Positions 33,570-42,747 are shown, counted from the stretch's first letter. The stretch is 48,655 nucleotides of DNA from an uncultured bacterium (GCA_938031185.1 CALHGX010000005.1:1-48655); one strand, 5' to 3'. Program-made: numbers and translations. The notes: generated from the letters alone by a model not told the origin.

Positions 33570-34457
33570 ATGAAGGTCGGCGTAATTGGTTTGGGGATCA
33601 TCGGATCACGGATGGCGCGAAGGTGGAAGGAAGCAGGACATGAGGTGCTCGGATGGAATCGGACGCGGAGCCATGCCGAGGGGCTGGACATTCCACTCGC
33701 GGCCACGCCGGCCTCGTTGGCCCGGAACTGCGATGTGCTTATGATCGTCGTGGCCGATCCGCCCGCTTTAGAGAGGGTGATTTCAGGGCCCGATGGCCTT
33801 ACGTCCATTCCTTTGACCGGGCGAATCGTGATGAATGCTTCCACGGTTGATGCGGCAGCGAACCGCAAGGCGGAGGCGGCGATCAAGGTGGCCGGCGGCC
33901 GTTTTCTCGAGACGCCATTTACGGGGAGCAAACTGGCTGCGGAACAAGGGCGCATTGTCTTCTACGTAGGCGGTGACAGAGCGTTGCTTCAACAAGTCGA
34001 ACCCCTCCTGATGCAGGTGGGAGTCAAAACATTCCATTTCGGGCCGGTGGGGCGGGCGGCGGACGTCAAACTGAGCATGAACTTGCTTGTTGCCGTGATG
34101 GTGGAGGCGATGGTGGAGGCGATGGTTTTTGCGAAGGCGGCGGGAGTGGAAATGGACACATGGGAGGAAGCTTTCCGGGCGCATTTGGCCTGGTCGGGAC
34201 TGGCTGATCTGAAGGTTCCGCGGATCCGATCGGGAGACTTCGAGCCTCATTTTGCTTTGAAACACATGTGGAAAGACATGCGGCTGACGGCGTTGCGCGC
34301 TCAGGAAATGGGGCTTGATTTGCCCGCGATGCGCCAGATCGAGCTGTTGCTGTCGCAGGCATCGGAAGCCGGGCTTGCGGATCGGGATTTCTCGGCGCTG
34401 CAGTGCCTGATCGCCGCACGTTCGAAACAAACCGGCAAGGTCGCAACGGCGAGGTAG
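33570..34457 (+). CDS. NAD(P)-dependent beta-hydroxyacid dehydrogenase (GLYR / 3-hydroxyisobutyrate dehydrogenase family)
   Basis: This 295-residue enzyme has an N-terminal Rossmann domain (VGVIGLGIIGSRMARRWKEA) and an all-helical C-terminal domain. ETPFTGSKLAAEQG is the substrate-binding signature, in the form seen in glyoxylate/succinic semialdehyde reductases, and KLSMNLL carries the catalytic lysine. It probably reduces glyoxylate or a related semialdehyde (substrate inferred). ATG 33570 has GGAGGAGA upstream. It converges with murG. Confidence 0.88.
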   Translation: MKVGVIGLGIIGSRMARRWKEAGHEVLGWNRTRSHAEGLDIPLAATPASLARNCDVLMIVVADPPALERVISGPDGLTSIPLTGRIVMNASTVDAAANRKAEAAIKVAGGRFLETPFTGSKLAAEQGRIVFYVGGDRALLQQVEPLLMQVGVKTFHFGPVGRAADVKLSMNLLVAVMVEAMVEAMVFAKAAGVEMDTWEEAFRAHLAWSGLADLKVPRIRSGDFEPHFALKHMWKDMRLTALRAQEMGLDLPAMRQIELLLSQASEAGLADRDFSALQCLIAARSKQTGKVATAR

Positions 34458-34478
34458 GGGTTCCGGCGTTCGGGCGAT

Positions 34479-35549
34479 TCAGGCACCGGCGAGGCGTTCC
34501 AAGGCATTCGCCAGGCGGTCGGCGGCATCAGGACAGGCTCGGGTCCGGGCGGCGCGACGCATGGCATCCAGATGTTCCGGACGCGTGATCCATTTTGCCA
34601 GAAGATCTGCGAGCATCCGCGTGGTCAACGCATTCTGCTCGATGTGTATCGCGGCGCCCGCACGCGCCAGCGCGGCCGCATTGGCCGATTGATGCTGTCG
34701 CGCGGCAAAGGGGTATGGAATCAAGATGGATGGCAAGCCGAACAGAGCCAGTTCGGCGCAGGTGGAAGCGCCGGCCCGGCACACGGCCGCTGAAGCCCGT
34801 GTGTAGACGCTGCCCATGTCCGACAGAAATGCACGCGTTTCGTGGACCAGGCCGGCCTCATCGTACGCGCGTGCTACCGTGGCCGCATCTTGAGCGCCTG
34901 CAAGATGTATGACGGCAAACGGGATGTGGTCAGCCCGTAAGAGCCGCAGAGCGTCCACCGCCAGTTCATTCAGGCGATGGGCTCCCTGACTGCCTCCCAT
35001 GACGAGCACGGTGAACGGCACCCCCGCGCCTGTGGCGGACGATGCCGCCCGCGTAATGGCCGGACGAACCGGCATGCCGGTGTAGAGCGTCTGCCGGGCC
35101 CGCAACATATTGGCGGCTTCAGGAAAATGCAGAGCCACGGCTTGGACAAAGGGCGCCGACAAGGCCGTGAATCGCCCCGGCACCGCATTGGCCTCGTGCA
35201 GAAGCACCGGAATGCGTTGCTGGCGTGCCGCCAAAACCGGCGCGAGACTGGTGTAGCTGCCCATGGCCAGCAGGGCATCGGGACGTTGCGCGCGCACCAG
35301 CGCCCGGCACTTGAAGAATGCGGCCGTGGCCGCCCGAAGGCCGAGCATGAGCCCGAAAACACCGCCCGAAAAACTCCTTGCGTTCAGCACCTCGGTGGGG
35401 CCGGTCCACTGCTCGGAAAGAGTTTGCTCGATGCGCTTTCCAGAAAGCCAGACAATGACTTGGTGGCCGCGAGACTGAAGCGCTTGTGCGGCCGCCAGCC
35501 CCGGGAAGACGTGTCCACCCGTCCCTCCGCATGCCACCACGAATTTCAT
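34479..35549 (-). CDS. murG: UDP-GlcNAc--lipid I N-acetylglucosaminyltransferase
   Basis: MurG (356 residues) adds GlcNAc to lipid I to form lipid II for peptidoglycan. Seen are the N-terminal ACGGTGGHVFPGLAAAQAL, HEANAVPGRFTAL, MGGSQGAHRLNEL, and the UDP-binding CRAGASTCAELALFGLPSILIPYP. It lies outside a dcw cluster, coupled to mnmA (ATGA overlap, mnmA upstream). ATG 35549 gives the normal N-terminus. Confidence 0.95.
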   Translation of the reverse strand: MKFVVACGGTGGHVFPGLAAAQALQSRGHQVIVWLSGKRIEQTLSEQWTGPTEVLNARSFSGGVFGLMLGLRAATAAFFKCRALVRAQRPDALLAMGSYTSLAPVLAARQQRIPVLLHEANAVPGRFTALSAPFVQAVALHFPEAANMLRARQTLYTGMPVRPAITRAASSATGAGVPFTVLVMGGSQGAHRLNELAVDALRLLRADHIPFAVIHLAGAQDAATVARAYDEAGLVHETRAFLSDMGSVYTRASAAVCRAGASTCAELALFGLPSILIPYPFAARQHQSANAAALARAGAAIHIEQNALTTRMLADLLAKWITRPEHLDAMRRAARTRACPDAADRLANALERLAGA

Positions 35550-36760
35550 GGTTTTGGTTTGGCGGATTCTCCTGCCATGGAGCGTTCCGAGCCCTGCACT
35601 AGTTGCGTCGCTTGTCGGCCATCCGCGCAAAGGGGAGTGGGGGGCGCATCCGCCGCGTCGGTGGAAAAAATGAAACCGGCGCCGAGCACAATGTCTTCCT
35701 GGTAGAAGACGACTACCTGGCCCGGCGTGATAGCCGACTGCGGTTCGTCAAAAAGTATTCGCACCCGGTCCGGTCCTTCGGTGTATAGCGTGGCCGGAGC
35801 CGGTTGGTGCTGCTGACGTATTTTGGCCTCGATTCGGATTGGGCGCTTCGGTGGGCCGTCCCGAAGAATCCAATTCAAGCCTGAGGCCGCCAATATGCGG
35901 CCTTGCAGAGATTGCCGTGGACCGACAATCACAGCGTTGGCGTCCGGGTCCAGACGCAACACATACAGAGGCTCCTTGGTTCCGCCCAGCAAGAGTCCAC
36001 GCCGTTGCCCCACGGTGTAGTGTATGAGACCCCGATGCCGGCCGAGAATCCGGCCGGCGGAGTCCAGGATGGGACCGGGCCGGCTGTCGCTGCTTGAGAA
36101 GAGGACCGAGTAATCGTCGGCTTCGAGGAAGTCCTGGCTTTCGTTTTTGGCGGCTACATCGGCGAATCCACATTCCCGGGCCATCGTCTTTACAGCATCC
36201 TTGGTCAAGTCGCCCAACGGGAAAAGAGCCGCACGAAGCTGGGCTTGAGAAAGAAGGGCCAGAAAATAGGACTGATCCTTGGCCCGGTCCGCCGCCCGGC
36301 GGAGCACGATGCGCCCGGTCGAACTGTCTTGGGCTGTGCGAGCATAGTGTCCGGTGGCGAAGCGGTCGAAGGCGATGCCGGCCGCTCTGGCGCGTTCGAG
36401 CAGGAGGTCGAACTTGATGCGGCGATTGCAGGTCACGCAGGGATTAGGCGTGCGGCCGGCGCGGTATTCCTTGCGGAAGTACTCCACCACGGCGGCGCGG
36501 TACTCCTCCTTGAGGGGGATGACATGGTGTGGAATGTCCAATCGCGCGGCGACCTGACGCGCCCCCTCAATATCCGCAGCCTCTCCCGGACCGAAACAGC
36601 CGGATCGGATGGGCTTTTCGATGGACAAGGACTCGTCCCATATTTGCATGGTCAACCCAACGAGTCGGGCTCCAGCCTGCTTCAGCAGGTAGGCTGCCAT
36701 CGTTGAGTCGACACCGCCGCTCAAGCCGACGGCAATCATTGGCGCGCTGTTCGATTGCAT
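35546..36760 (-). CDS. mnmA: tRNA-specific 2-thiouridylase, CxxC-type
   Basis: MnmA (404 residues from ATG 36760) thiolates U34 of Lys, Glu and Gln tRNAs. The PP-loop is VGLSGGVDST (residues 11-20). NPCVTCN holds C108 and C111. GQRRGLLLG and the C-terminal beta barrel are present. The second catalytic cysteine of the E. coli enzyme, in the motif ESQxxCF, is missing. Here the segment reads ESQDFLEADDY (207-217). C55 lies in SGCFGPGEAADIEGAR. Together these mark a subfamily common in anaerobes that may use an Fe-S cluster (inference). The frame is open further upstream, but conservation begins at this ATG. Confidence 0.92.
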   Translation of the reverse strand: MQSNSAPMIAVGLSGGVDSTMAAYLLKQAGARLVGLTMQIWDESLSIEKPIRSGCFGPGEAADIEGARQVAARLDIPHHVIPLKEEYRAAVVEYFRKEYRAGRTPNPCVTCNRRIKFDLLLERARAAGIAFDRFATGHYARTAQDSSTGRIVLRRAADRAKDQSYFLALLSQAQLRAALFPLGDLTKDAVKTMARECGFADVAAKNESQDFLEADDYSVLFSSSDSRPGPILDSAGRILGRHRGLIHYTVGQRRGLLLGGTKEPLYVLRLDPDANAVIVGPRQSLQGRILAASGLNWILRDGPPKRPIRIEAKIRQQHQPAPATLYTEGPDRVRILFDEPQSAITPGQVVVFYQEDIVLGAGFIFSTDAADAPPTPLCADGRQATQLVQGSERSMAGESAKPKP

Positions 36761-36876
36761 CAGGCTTTTCAGTCTAGAGCTTCCGGCCCCAGAGGGCAAT
36801 ACCACCGGCCGCAAAAGCTGAGGAAGAATCATTTGCTTGTCTGCCTGGCGACGCCTTGTTGTTTTGTTTCCTGGCG

Positions 36877-36905
36877 TTGACAGACATGGCGTTGCATGGT
36901 ATCGA
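36877..36905 (+). promoter_or_regulatory. Candidate sigma-70 promoter for the dksA-like gene
   Basis: A perfect -35 TTGACA (36877-36882) is followed after 17 bases by TATCGA (36900-36905). The leader to ATG 37000 would be about 88 bases. The rest of the 239-base divergent region shows nothing else I can support. Confidence 0.5.
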
Positions 36906-36999
36906 TATGCGTTTTTCATGAGATATTGGCGGTGGCAGGTTAAAGGGCAGGGACGCCTTGAGCCTGTTCGCTGCAAACCCAGCAGAACGGAAAAACGAC

Positions 37000-37587
37000 A
37001 TGGCGGCAAAGAAGCAAATTTCAAGGAAGAGTGCACCTCAAGCGAAGAAGGCGAAAGCGCATTCTCGGGTTGAAGCCAAGAAACCGGCCCGGCTGGCGAC
37101 TGTCGCAACGCCGCGGGCGACGGCGGAGCGACCGGCTAAATCGGCGGCTGCCTCGGGTACCAAAATGACCCAGCAGGATTTGCGCGAGTTTCGGGACATG
37201 CTTGTGAAAATGAGGGATCGCCTTAACGGGCAGATCAGTTCGCTGTCCTCTGATACGCTCCGGTATGTGGACGATTCCTCCACGGAGGATCGAACGGATG
37301 ACTTTGACCGGGAATTCGCCCTGAACCTCGTCAGCAGCGAGCATGACGCGCTTTATGAGATCAACGAAGCCTTGCGCCGCATCGAGGACAAAACATACGG
37401 CCGCTGTGACGAATGCGGCTGCGCCATCGAAAGAAGCCGGCTAATAGCCTTGCCGTTCGCCCGCATGTGCGTACGGTGTCAATCGGCCATGGAAAAAGGG
37501 CAGACGCGCTACCGCCCGTTCGGCGAGACGCTTGCACAGCGCGCAGAGCCCGTGGCGGAAACGGCGGAGCCGGAAGAGACGGAATAA
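37000..37587 (+). CDS. DksA/TraR-type zinc-finger protein
   Basis: The 195-residue protein has a basic, low-complexity N-terminal region (Lys/Ala/Arg, residues 1-55). A helical region (56-130) includes DDSSTEDRTDDFDREFA. The C4 zinc finger has C136, C139, C157 and C160. DksA-like proteins bind the RNA polymerase secondary channel. The acidic DDxxA tip of true DksA is not clearly present, so the effect on transcription is open. It stands directly before lspA, a frequent pairing in bacteria. ATG 37000 is chosen over TTG 36958. Confidence 0.88.
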   Translation: MAAKKQISRKSAPQAKKAKAHSRVEAKKPARLATVATPRATAERPAKSAAASGTKMTQQDLREFRDMLVKMRDRLNGQISSLSSDTLRYVDDSSTEDRTDDFDREFALNLVSSEHDALYEINEALRRIEDKTYGRCDECGCAIERSRLIALPFARMCVRCQSAMEKGQTRYRPFGETLAQRAEPVAETAEPEETE

Positions 37588-37605
37588 GGGCGAGCGGGCC
37601 CCGGG

Positions 37606-38130
37606 GTGGCAGGCGGGAAAGGCGGAATGCTCGCGCTGATCCTCAGCATGGCGATCGTCATTGCGGATCAGGTGACGAAGACGATGGTCCGTGAACGATT
37701 TTTCCCCGGGATGTCCCTGCCGGTCGTCGAGGGACTGTTCAACCTGACGTATGTGCGAAATACCGGCGCGGCATGGGGCATGCTTATCGGATTGAACGGG
37801 TGGTTGGCCATTGTTTCGGCGGTAATGGCGGCGCTGATGGTGTTCTTCCGTAGGGCTTTTTTGGCTGATTGCCTGACGCATCGCATCGCCCTCGGTGTCA
37901 TGTTGGGCGGCATTCTTGGCAATTTCATTGACCGGGTGAAATTGCACTACGTGGTGGATTTTCTGGATTTTCATTGGCAGGACCGGCATTTCCCCGCCTT
38001 CAATGTGGCCGATGCCGCCATATGCATCGGTGTGTTTCTGTATGCGTTGTCCACCTGGTGGATATCCGGTCGCGCGGTCACGTCATGTGGCGCCGCGGCC
38101 GGGCTAGCGGACAAGGGCGGCGCGAAGTGA
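37606..38130 (+). CDS. lspA: Lipoprotein signal peptidase
   Basis: LspA (174 residues) cleaves prolipoprotein signal peptides in the inner membrane. Four membrane segments are present. The catalytic aspartates lie in GNFIDRVKLHYVVDFLDFH and FPAFNVADAAICIG. The start is GTG 37606, 18 bases after the dksA-like stop. A lipoprotein that could be its substrate is encoded at 46723. Confidence 0.94.
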   Translation: MAGGKGGMLALILSMAIVIADQVTKTMVRERFFPGMSLPVVEGLFNLTYVRNTGAAWGMLIGLNGWLAIVSAVMAALMVFFRRAFLADCLTHRIALGVMLGGILGNFIDRVKLHYVVDFLDFHWQDRHFPAFNVADAAICIGVFLYALSTWWISGRAVTSCGAAAGLADKGGAK

Positions 38131-38164
38131 TGGTCGGTCGGCACGACCTTCAGGAGCATACGGT

Positions 38165-39136
38165 TTGCTTGTTCCAGGCATGTATTTTTTGGTCGGCGCA
38201 ACCGCGTGCGGGAAAACAGCGGTGGCTCAATGGATTGCGGAGCGGGAGGGATGCGACATCCTTTCAGCCGATTCCATGCTGGTCTACCGCGGCATGGACA
38301 TTGGGACTGCGAAACCGGATGCGACCGAGCGCCAGCGAGTTCGTTATTGGGGTGTGGACGTGGCGGACGTCTGGAGCGAATTCAGCGTGGCGATGTTTCT
38401 GGAGGTGGCTCAAGAGGCGCAGACGGCTTGCGCGGCGGCCGGCCGACCGCTGATTGTTGCGGGCGGAACGGGACTCTATGTGAAATGTCTGACGGAAGGA
38501 TTGAATGGGGCAGACGCGTCGGACGTTGAATCTCGGGAGCGTTTTGAGGCGTTGTGGCGCGAAGAAGGGGTTGAAGGACTGCGTCAGGCGCTTTTGCGGA
38601 GGGCGCCAGAGGCCCTAGAGGCGCTGGCCGATCCCTTCAATCCACGGCGTTTGATCCGAGCGCTGGAGAAGATTGAGCAAGGCGTGAAAGCGGGCAGATC
38701 ATGGGGGGCCGTTGATGAAGCGCCTGTGTTGGTGGGGTTGCTACGCGATGCCGCGGATTTGCGGGAACGGATTGAAGCACGAGTGGCGGCCATGTACGAG
38801 CAAGGGTTGGAGTCCGAGATACGCGATTTGCTTGCGTTGGAGCGTTCGCCTTCACGAACGGCGATGCAGGCGATTGGCTATGCCGAAGGGATCGCGGCGG
38901 TGCGAGGGGAAATACCGCGCGGCGAAGCCATGGAGCGCACGAAGGCACGCACAAGGCATCTGGCGAAGCGGCAAATGACCTGGTTCAGGCGGCAGGCCCA
39001 TATTCGGTGGCTCCGCGTGGCGCCGGATGAAACGGTCCCGGAAGTCGGCTTTCGAGTAGTGGAGGAGTGGAAGCGGATAGGGGCGTTGCCCTGGCGCGCG
39101 TATTCATGTTCGAGGGAGAAGGAAGGCACAGGGTGA
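38165..39136 (+). CDS. miaA: tRNA dimethylallyltransferase
   Basis: MiaA (323 residues) adds the dimethylallyl group to A37 of tRNAs reading U-starting codons. It shows the P-loop VGATACGKTAVAQW, DSMLVYRGMDIGTAKP, GGTGLYVKCLTEGL, AMQAIGYAEG and RTRHLAKRQMTWFRR. The start is TTG 38165, eight bases after AGGAG. ATG 38180 lies too far from it. It consumes DMAPP, a product of the MEP pathway to which ispE belongs. Confidence 0.95.
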   Translation: MLVPGMYFLVGATACGKTAVAQWIAEREGCDILSADSMLVYRGMDIGTAKPDATERQRVRYWGVDVADVWSEFSVAMFLEVAQEAQTACAAAGRPLIVAGGTGLYVKCLTEGLNGADASDVESRERFEALWREEGVEGLRQALLRRAPEALEALADPFNPRRLIRALEKIEQGVKAGRSWGAVDEAPVLVGLLRDAADLRERIEARVAAMYEQGLESEIRDLLALERSPSRTAMQAIGYAEGIAAVRGEIPRGEAMERTKARTRHLAKRQMTWFRRQAHIRWLRVAPDETVPEVGFRVVEEWKRIGALPWRAYSCSREKEGTG

Positions 39137-39882
39137 AGGGGGACGGGGCCAATCCTGCGCGGCAGCGTATTACGGATCTGCCCGAAAGCCTCCGGCCGCG
39201 GGAGGAAATGCAACGAGTTGGCGAGGAGAATGTTTCTGTGGCGGTTCTTCTGGCGGTCGTGCTGGGAGCCGGGGCTCCGGGTGTGAACGTGGTTGAACTG
39301 GCGCAACGCCTTCTGGCGGCCTATGGATCATTGAACGCGCTATCCCGGGCTTCGGTTGAAGAGCTGGCCGGCGATCCGAGATTTCCCGGTTTGGGGCGAG
39401 TGAAAGCGCAGGTGCTCAAGGCCGCCCTGCAACTTGCTGTGCGGCTCGCGGCTGAACGGGTGGCAAAAGGCGGTTCGATTCGCTCTGCCGAAGATGTGGC
39501 GGCGGTGTTGCGAGAGACCGCCCGCCCGCTGAATCGGGAACGGTTCTGGATTCTACTGCTGGATGCCAAGCATCGTTTAAAGGGGCCGCCGGAGCAGGTG
39601 AGCGAGGGGGTGTTGGACGCCAGCCTAGTCCATCCGAGGGAGGTTTTTCGCAAGGCCGTCCAGGCCGCTTGTTCCGCCATCATCCTTGTGCATAATCATC
39701 CGTCCGGCGATCCAAGCCCTTCGGCGGAAGACCTGCGAGTGACGCGTCAACTGATCGAGGCGGGCCGTTTGATGGGTATTCGAGTGCTGGATCATGTCGT
39801 TCTGGGCCGGCCATCCGATGAGCGGACGGACGATTTCGTGAGTCTGCGGGACGCTGGTCTTGCAAGTTTTGATGAAGCGTGA
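39133..39882 (+). CDS. radC: RadC family JAB1/MPN+ domain protein
   Basis: This 249-residue protein has a helix-hairpin-helix N-terminus (ITDLPESLRPREEMQRVG) and a JAMM metalloprotease-like domain (VLDASLVHPREVF, HNHPSGDPSPSAEDLRVT). Metal ligands are intact. The biological function of RadC is unsettled, despite the old DNA-repair name. The start is GTG 39133, overlapping the miaA stop, with GGAAGG upstream. ATG 39106 is an alternative. Confidence 0.93.
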   Translation: MKGDGANPARQRITDLPESLRPREEMQRVGEENVSVAVLLAVVLGAGAPGVNVVELAQRLLAAYGSLNALSRASVEELAGDPRFPGLGRVKAQVLKAALQLAVRLAAERVAKGGSIRSAEDVAAVLRETARPLNRERFWILLLDAKHRLKGPPEQVSEGVLDASLVHPREVFRKAVQAACSAIILVHNHPSGDPSPSAEDLRVTRQLIEAGRLMGIRVLDHVVLGRPSDERTDDFVSLRDAGLASFDEA

Positions 39883-39916
39883 GGCGTGTTCGCGTGATGA
39901 GTGGGGAAGTCAGGAA

Positions 39917-40747
39917 GTGAATATTCATCCGACGGCAATCGTGGATCGGGGGGCGCAACTGGGCCGGGATGTGAGCATAGGACCGTTTTCGGTCGTCGAA
40001 GCGGATGTGGAAATCGGCGATGGGTCAAGCATCGGGCCCAGGGCCTCTATTGGACGGTACACGCGGCTGGGAAGGGATTGCCGCGTTCACGCAGGGGCGA
40101 TCATAGGCGACACACCGCAAGATCTCGGGTTCCGGGGGCAACGATCCTTCACAAGAATCGGAGATCGCTGCACCCTTCGGGAGTATGTGACGATACATCG
40201 GGGGGCCACGGAGGATTCGGTGACCGAAATAGGAGATGATTGTTTCCTGATGGCCATGAGCCACGTGGGACATAACGCGCGGCTTGGGCAGCGGGTGATC
40301 ATGGCCAACGGATCCATGTTGGCCGGCCATGTGACCGTGGGCGACCGAGCCTTTATTAGCGGTTTGGTGGCCGTGCATCAGTTTGTGCGGATCGGGCGTT
40401 TGGCGATGGTGGGTGGCGGTAGCATGCTGACCAAGGACGTGCCGCCTTTTTGCATGACGCGCACCGGCGCACTGAACATGATTCAAGGCCTGAACGTTGT
40501 CGGGATGAGGCGGGCGGGCATGACACAGGCGCAGCGCGCCGAGGTCAAGGCCGCATTTGACGTGACCTATCGAAGCGGGCTGAACATGCAGCAGGCGGTG
40601 GACCGAATGGCGGATGCTGCAGCCGGGTCCCTGATGGCAGAGTTCAGAAATTTCCTTGCCGCTTCCAAGCGCGGGATTGGACCATGGGTGGGGACCAGAC
40701 CGAAGCGAATCGGATCGGCGACGGATGACGAGTTGCCAGCCGAATAG
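39917..40747 (+). CDS. lpxA: Acyl-ACP--UDP-N-acetylglucosamine O-acyltransferase
   Basis: LpxA (276 residues) performs the first step of lipid A synthesis. Left-handed beta-helix hexapeptide repeats run from IHPTAIVDRGAQLG to about residue 185. The catalytic histidine lies in SHVGHNARLGQRVIMANG. GLNVVGMRRAGM opens the C-terminal helical domain. The start is GTG 39917, seven bases after GGGGAAG. lpxD lies in a different operon 19 kb away, unlike the usual lpxD-fabZ-lpxA order. Confidence 0.95.
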   Translation: MNIHPTAIVDRGAQLGRDVSIGPFSVVEADVEIGDGSSIGPRASIGRYTRLGRDCRVHAGAIIGDTPQDLGFRGQRSFTRIGDRCTLREYVTIHRGATEDSVTEIGDDCFLMAMSHVGHNARLGQRVIMANGSMLAGHVTVGDRAFISGLVAVHQFVRIGRLAMVGGGSMLTKDVPPFCMTRTGALNMIQGLNVVGMRRAGMTQAQRAEVKAAFDVTYRSGLNMQQAVDRMADAAAGSLMAEFRNFLAASKRGIGPWVGTRPKRIGSATDDELPAE

Positions 40748-40766
40748 CAGGTCGTTTCCGTTTGCT

Positions 40767-41510
40767 TCAGTGGCCTTGTGCGCCGCGGCAGGTTGCCGCC
40801 GTGTGAATTTCGTCCAACAGCATTTGCGCGGCCTGTCCGGGGAAGGCGGCTTCAAGGATCGGCCGGCCCACGACGAGCATGGATGCGCCGGCATGCACTG
40901 CCATGGCGGCGGTTGCCACTCGCTTTTGGTCGCCGCTTTCGGTTCCGGCCGGCCGGATGCCGGGGGTCACGAGGATCGGATCGGGGCCGAAGCGTTTTCG
41001 CAAATCAGCGGCTTCTTGCGCGGAGGTCACCACTCCATGGAGTCCGGTCGACAGGGCAAGTTCCGCCAAGGCTAGAGCCTGCTCGGGCATCGAACGCGAG
41101 ACCCCGATGTCCCGCAGGTCTTCTGGGCCGAGACTGGTCAGTGTGGTGACGGCAACCAGTCGGGGCGAGGCCGATCCGGCCTCACCCGCGGCCTCGGCCG
41201 CGGCGCGCAGCATGGCGCGTCCGCCGGCCGCGTGCAGGGTTAGAAGCGAGACGCCGTGGCGGGCGGCCGCTTGGACGGCCCGGGCCACTGTGCGGGGAAT
41301 GTCGTGGAGTTTGAGATCGAGAAAAACCTGCCGGCCGTGCTCGCGAAGCCACGAGACGGCCCGGGGCCCCTGTTCGGTGTACATTTCTAACCCCACCTTG
41401 AACCAGCGCACTTGCGGCAGAGAGCCGAGAAGGGGCGGGACGTCCGCGAACGGCAGATCCAGCGCCACGATCAGTTCCGGCTGGCGCTGGGATGTGGACG
41501 GCGTGTTCAT
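40767..41510 (-). CDS. pyrF: Orotidine 5'-phosphate decarboxylase
   Basis: PyrF (247 residues) makes UMP. It shows LIVALDLPFADV, FKVGLEMYTEQGP, the catalytic DLKLHDIPRTVARAV, TTLTSLGPEDL, and the phosphate-binding LVTPGIRPAGTESGDQKR and VVGRPIL. A TATAAA box lies on the reverse strand at 41519-41524, with no good -35. Confidence 0.95.
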   Translation of the reverse strand: MNTPSTSQRQPELIVALDLPFADVPPLLGSLPQVRWFKVGLEMYTEQGPRAVSWLREHGRQVFLDLKLHDIPRTVARAVQAAARHGVSLLTLHAAGGRAMLRAAAEAAGEAGSASPRLVAVTTLTSLGPEDLRDIGVSRSMPEQALALAELALSTGLHGVVTSAQEAADLRKRFGPDPILVTPGIRPAGTESGDQKRVATAAMAVHAGASMLVVGRPILEAAFPGQAAQMLLDEIHTAATCRGAQGH

Positions 41511-41632
41511 GCCGTGAGTTTATACTTCGTCCGATGAACCCAGACCAGAGGAAAAATGCCTTGGTGTTCCGTTTGCGGCCGAACGCATTCGAGGTGGCCG
41601 GGGGCAGCCGGATGAACGTGGCGAATTTGTGC

Positions 41633-41660
41633 TTGCGGGTGTGACGCGGCGCGGTATGTT
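41633..41660 (+). promoter_or_regulatory. Candidate promoter for the Gfo/Idh-type gene
   Basis: TTGCGG (41633-41638) and TATGTT (41655-41660) are 16 bases apart. If real, it excludes ATG 41656 as a start and supports TTG 41686 or GTG 41692. Confidence 0.35.
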
Positions 41661-41685
41661 GACGCCTTCAACAGAGAGGGAAGAA

Positions 41686-42747
41686 TTGAACGTGAACCTG
41701 GTAAGGATCGGCCTGATTGGCACGGGCGGCATGGCGAAATGGCATGCGAAACGGTTCAAGGAAATCAAGGGGGCCCGTCTCACAGCCTGCTGCGACATTG
41801 TGCCGGGGCGAGCCGAGGAGTTTGCCAGGAAGCACGGTATACCCGCGGCATACACTAGTCTGGAAGAAATGCTGGATCGGGAACCGCTAGACGGGGTGAG
41901 CGTGGTCACTCCCGATCACGCGCATGCAGGGGCGGCGCTGGCGGCCATACGGCGAGGACTTCACGTTATGTGCGAAAAACCGTTAGCCGACAATCTGCAG
42001 GACGCCAAGAAAATGTACCGGGCGGCGCGGAAGGCGGGTGTGTTGACAGCCGTTAATTTCTCCTATCGCAATGCTCCGGCTACGCAACGGGCAGCCGAAC
42101 TGGTGGCGCAGGGACGAGTCGGGCGCGTTCTGCACGTGGAAGGCTGTTATCTGCAAAGCTGGCTGGTTGGCAAATATTGGGGGGACTGGCGGCAGGCCGA
42201 AGGCTTTCTGTGGCGCCTGAGCGTCCGGCATGGCAGTTTGGGGGTCTTGGGCGATATCGGCGTGCATCTATATGACTTGGTTGATTTTGTTGTGGGGCCT
42301 TTTGGCGTGCTGAATTGCGATCTGCCGGTTTTCAAGAAGGACCCGCCCCGTGTGGGCCGATATGTGTTCGATGCCAACGACAGCATGCTGACGACCGTGC
42401 GATTTTGCAACGGCGCGCATGGGGTGTTGCATGCCAGTCGGTGGGCCACGGGGCACGCCAATACGGTGGCACTGCGAGTATATGGTGATCGCGGGGCTCT
42501 GGATTTGAATCTCGATCGTCCTGCAGAGGGTGCGTTGCGGATGTGTGCGGGGCGTGATGTGGATGCCTGCCGGTGGCAATCAGTGGCCTGCCTGCCGGTT
42601 CCGGATACGTACCAGCGGTTTGTTACGTCCATTCGGACCGGGCGGCAGGGGCAGACGAGTTTTGAAGGGGCGGTGCGCATCCAGGCGTATTTGGAGTGCA
42701 GCATGGCGGCTGCCCGCAAAGGCGGGTGGGTGCCGGTGCGTGCTTGA
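41686..42747 (+). CDS. Gfo/Idh/MocA family oxidoreductase
   Basis: This is a sugar or cyclitol dehydrogenase of about 353 residues. The Rossmann domain begins VRIGLIGTGGMAKWHAKRF. EKPLADNLQDAKK carries the family EKP motif, and GVLGDIGVHLYDLVDFVVG the usual catalytic His region of the second domain. Substrate cannot be told from sequence. The start is TTG 41686, six bases after GAGAGGG, or GTG 41692. Confidence 0.9.
   Translation: MNVNLVRIGLIGTGGMAKWHAKRFKEIKGARLTACCDIVPGRAEEFARKHGIPAAYTSLEEMLDREPLDGVSVVTPDHAHAGAALAAIRRGLHVMCEKPLADNLQDAKKMYRAARKAGVLTAVNFSYRNAPATQRAAELVAQGRVGRVLHVEGCYLQSWLVGKYWGDWRQAEGFLWRLSVRHGSLGVLGDIGVHLYDLVDFVVGPFGVLNCDLPVFKKDPPRVGRYVFDANDSMLTTVRFCNGAHGVLHASRWATGHANTVALRVYGDRGALDLNLDRPAEGALRMCAGRDVDACRWQSVACLPVPDTYQRFVTSIRTGRQGQTSFEGAVRIQAYLECSMAAARKGGWVPVRA

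Noticed and set aside
34098-34121. A 12-base tandem repeat (ATGGTGGAGGCG twice) in the hydroxyacid dehydrogenase, first read as an insertion.
   Set aside because: Counting residues from the catalytic lysine to the next conserved glycine gives the same length as I remember for family members. No residues seem to have been gained.
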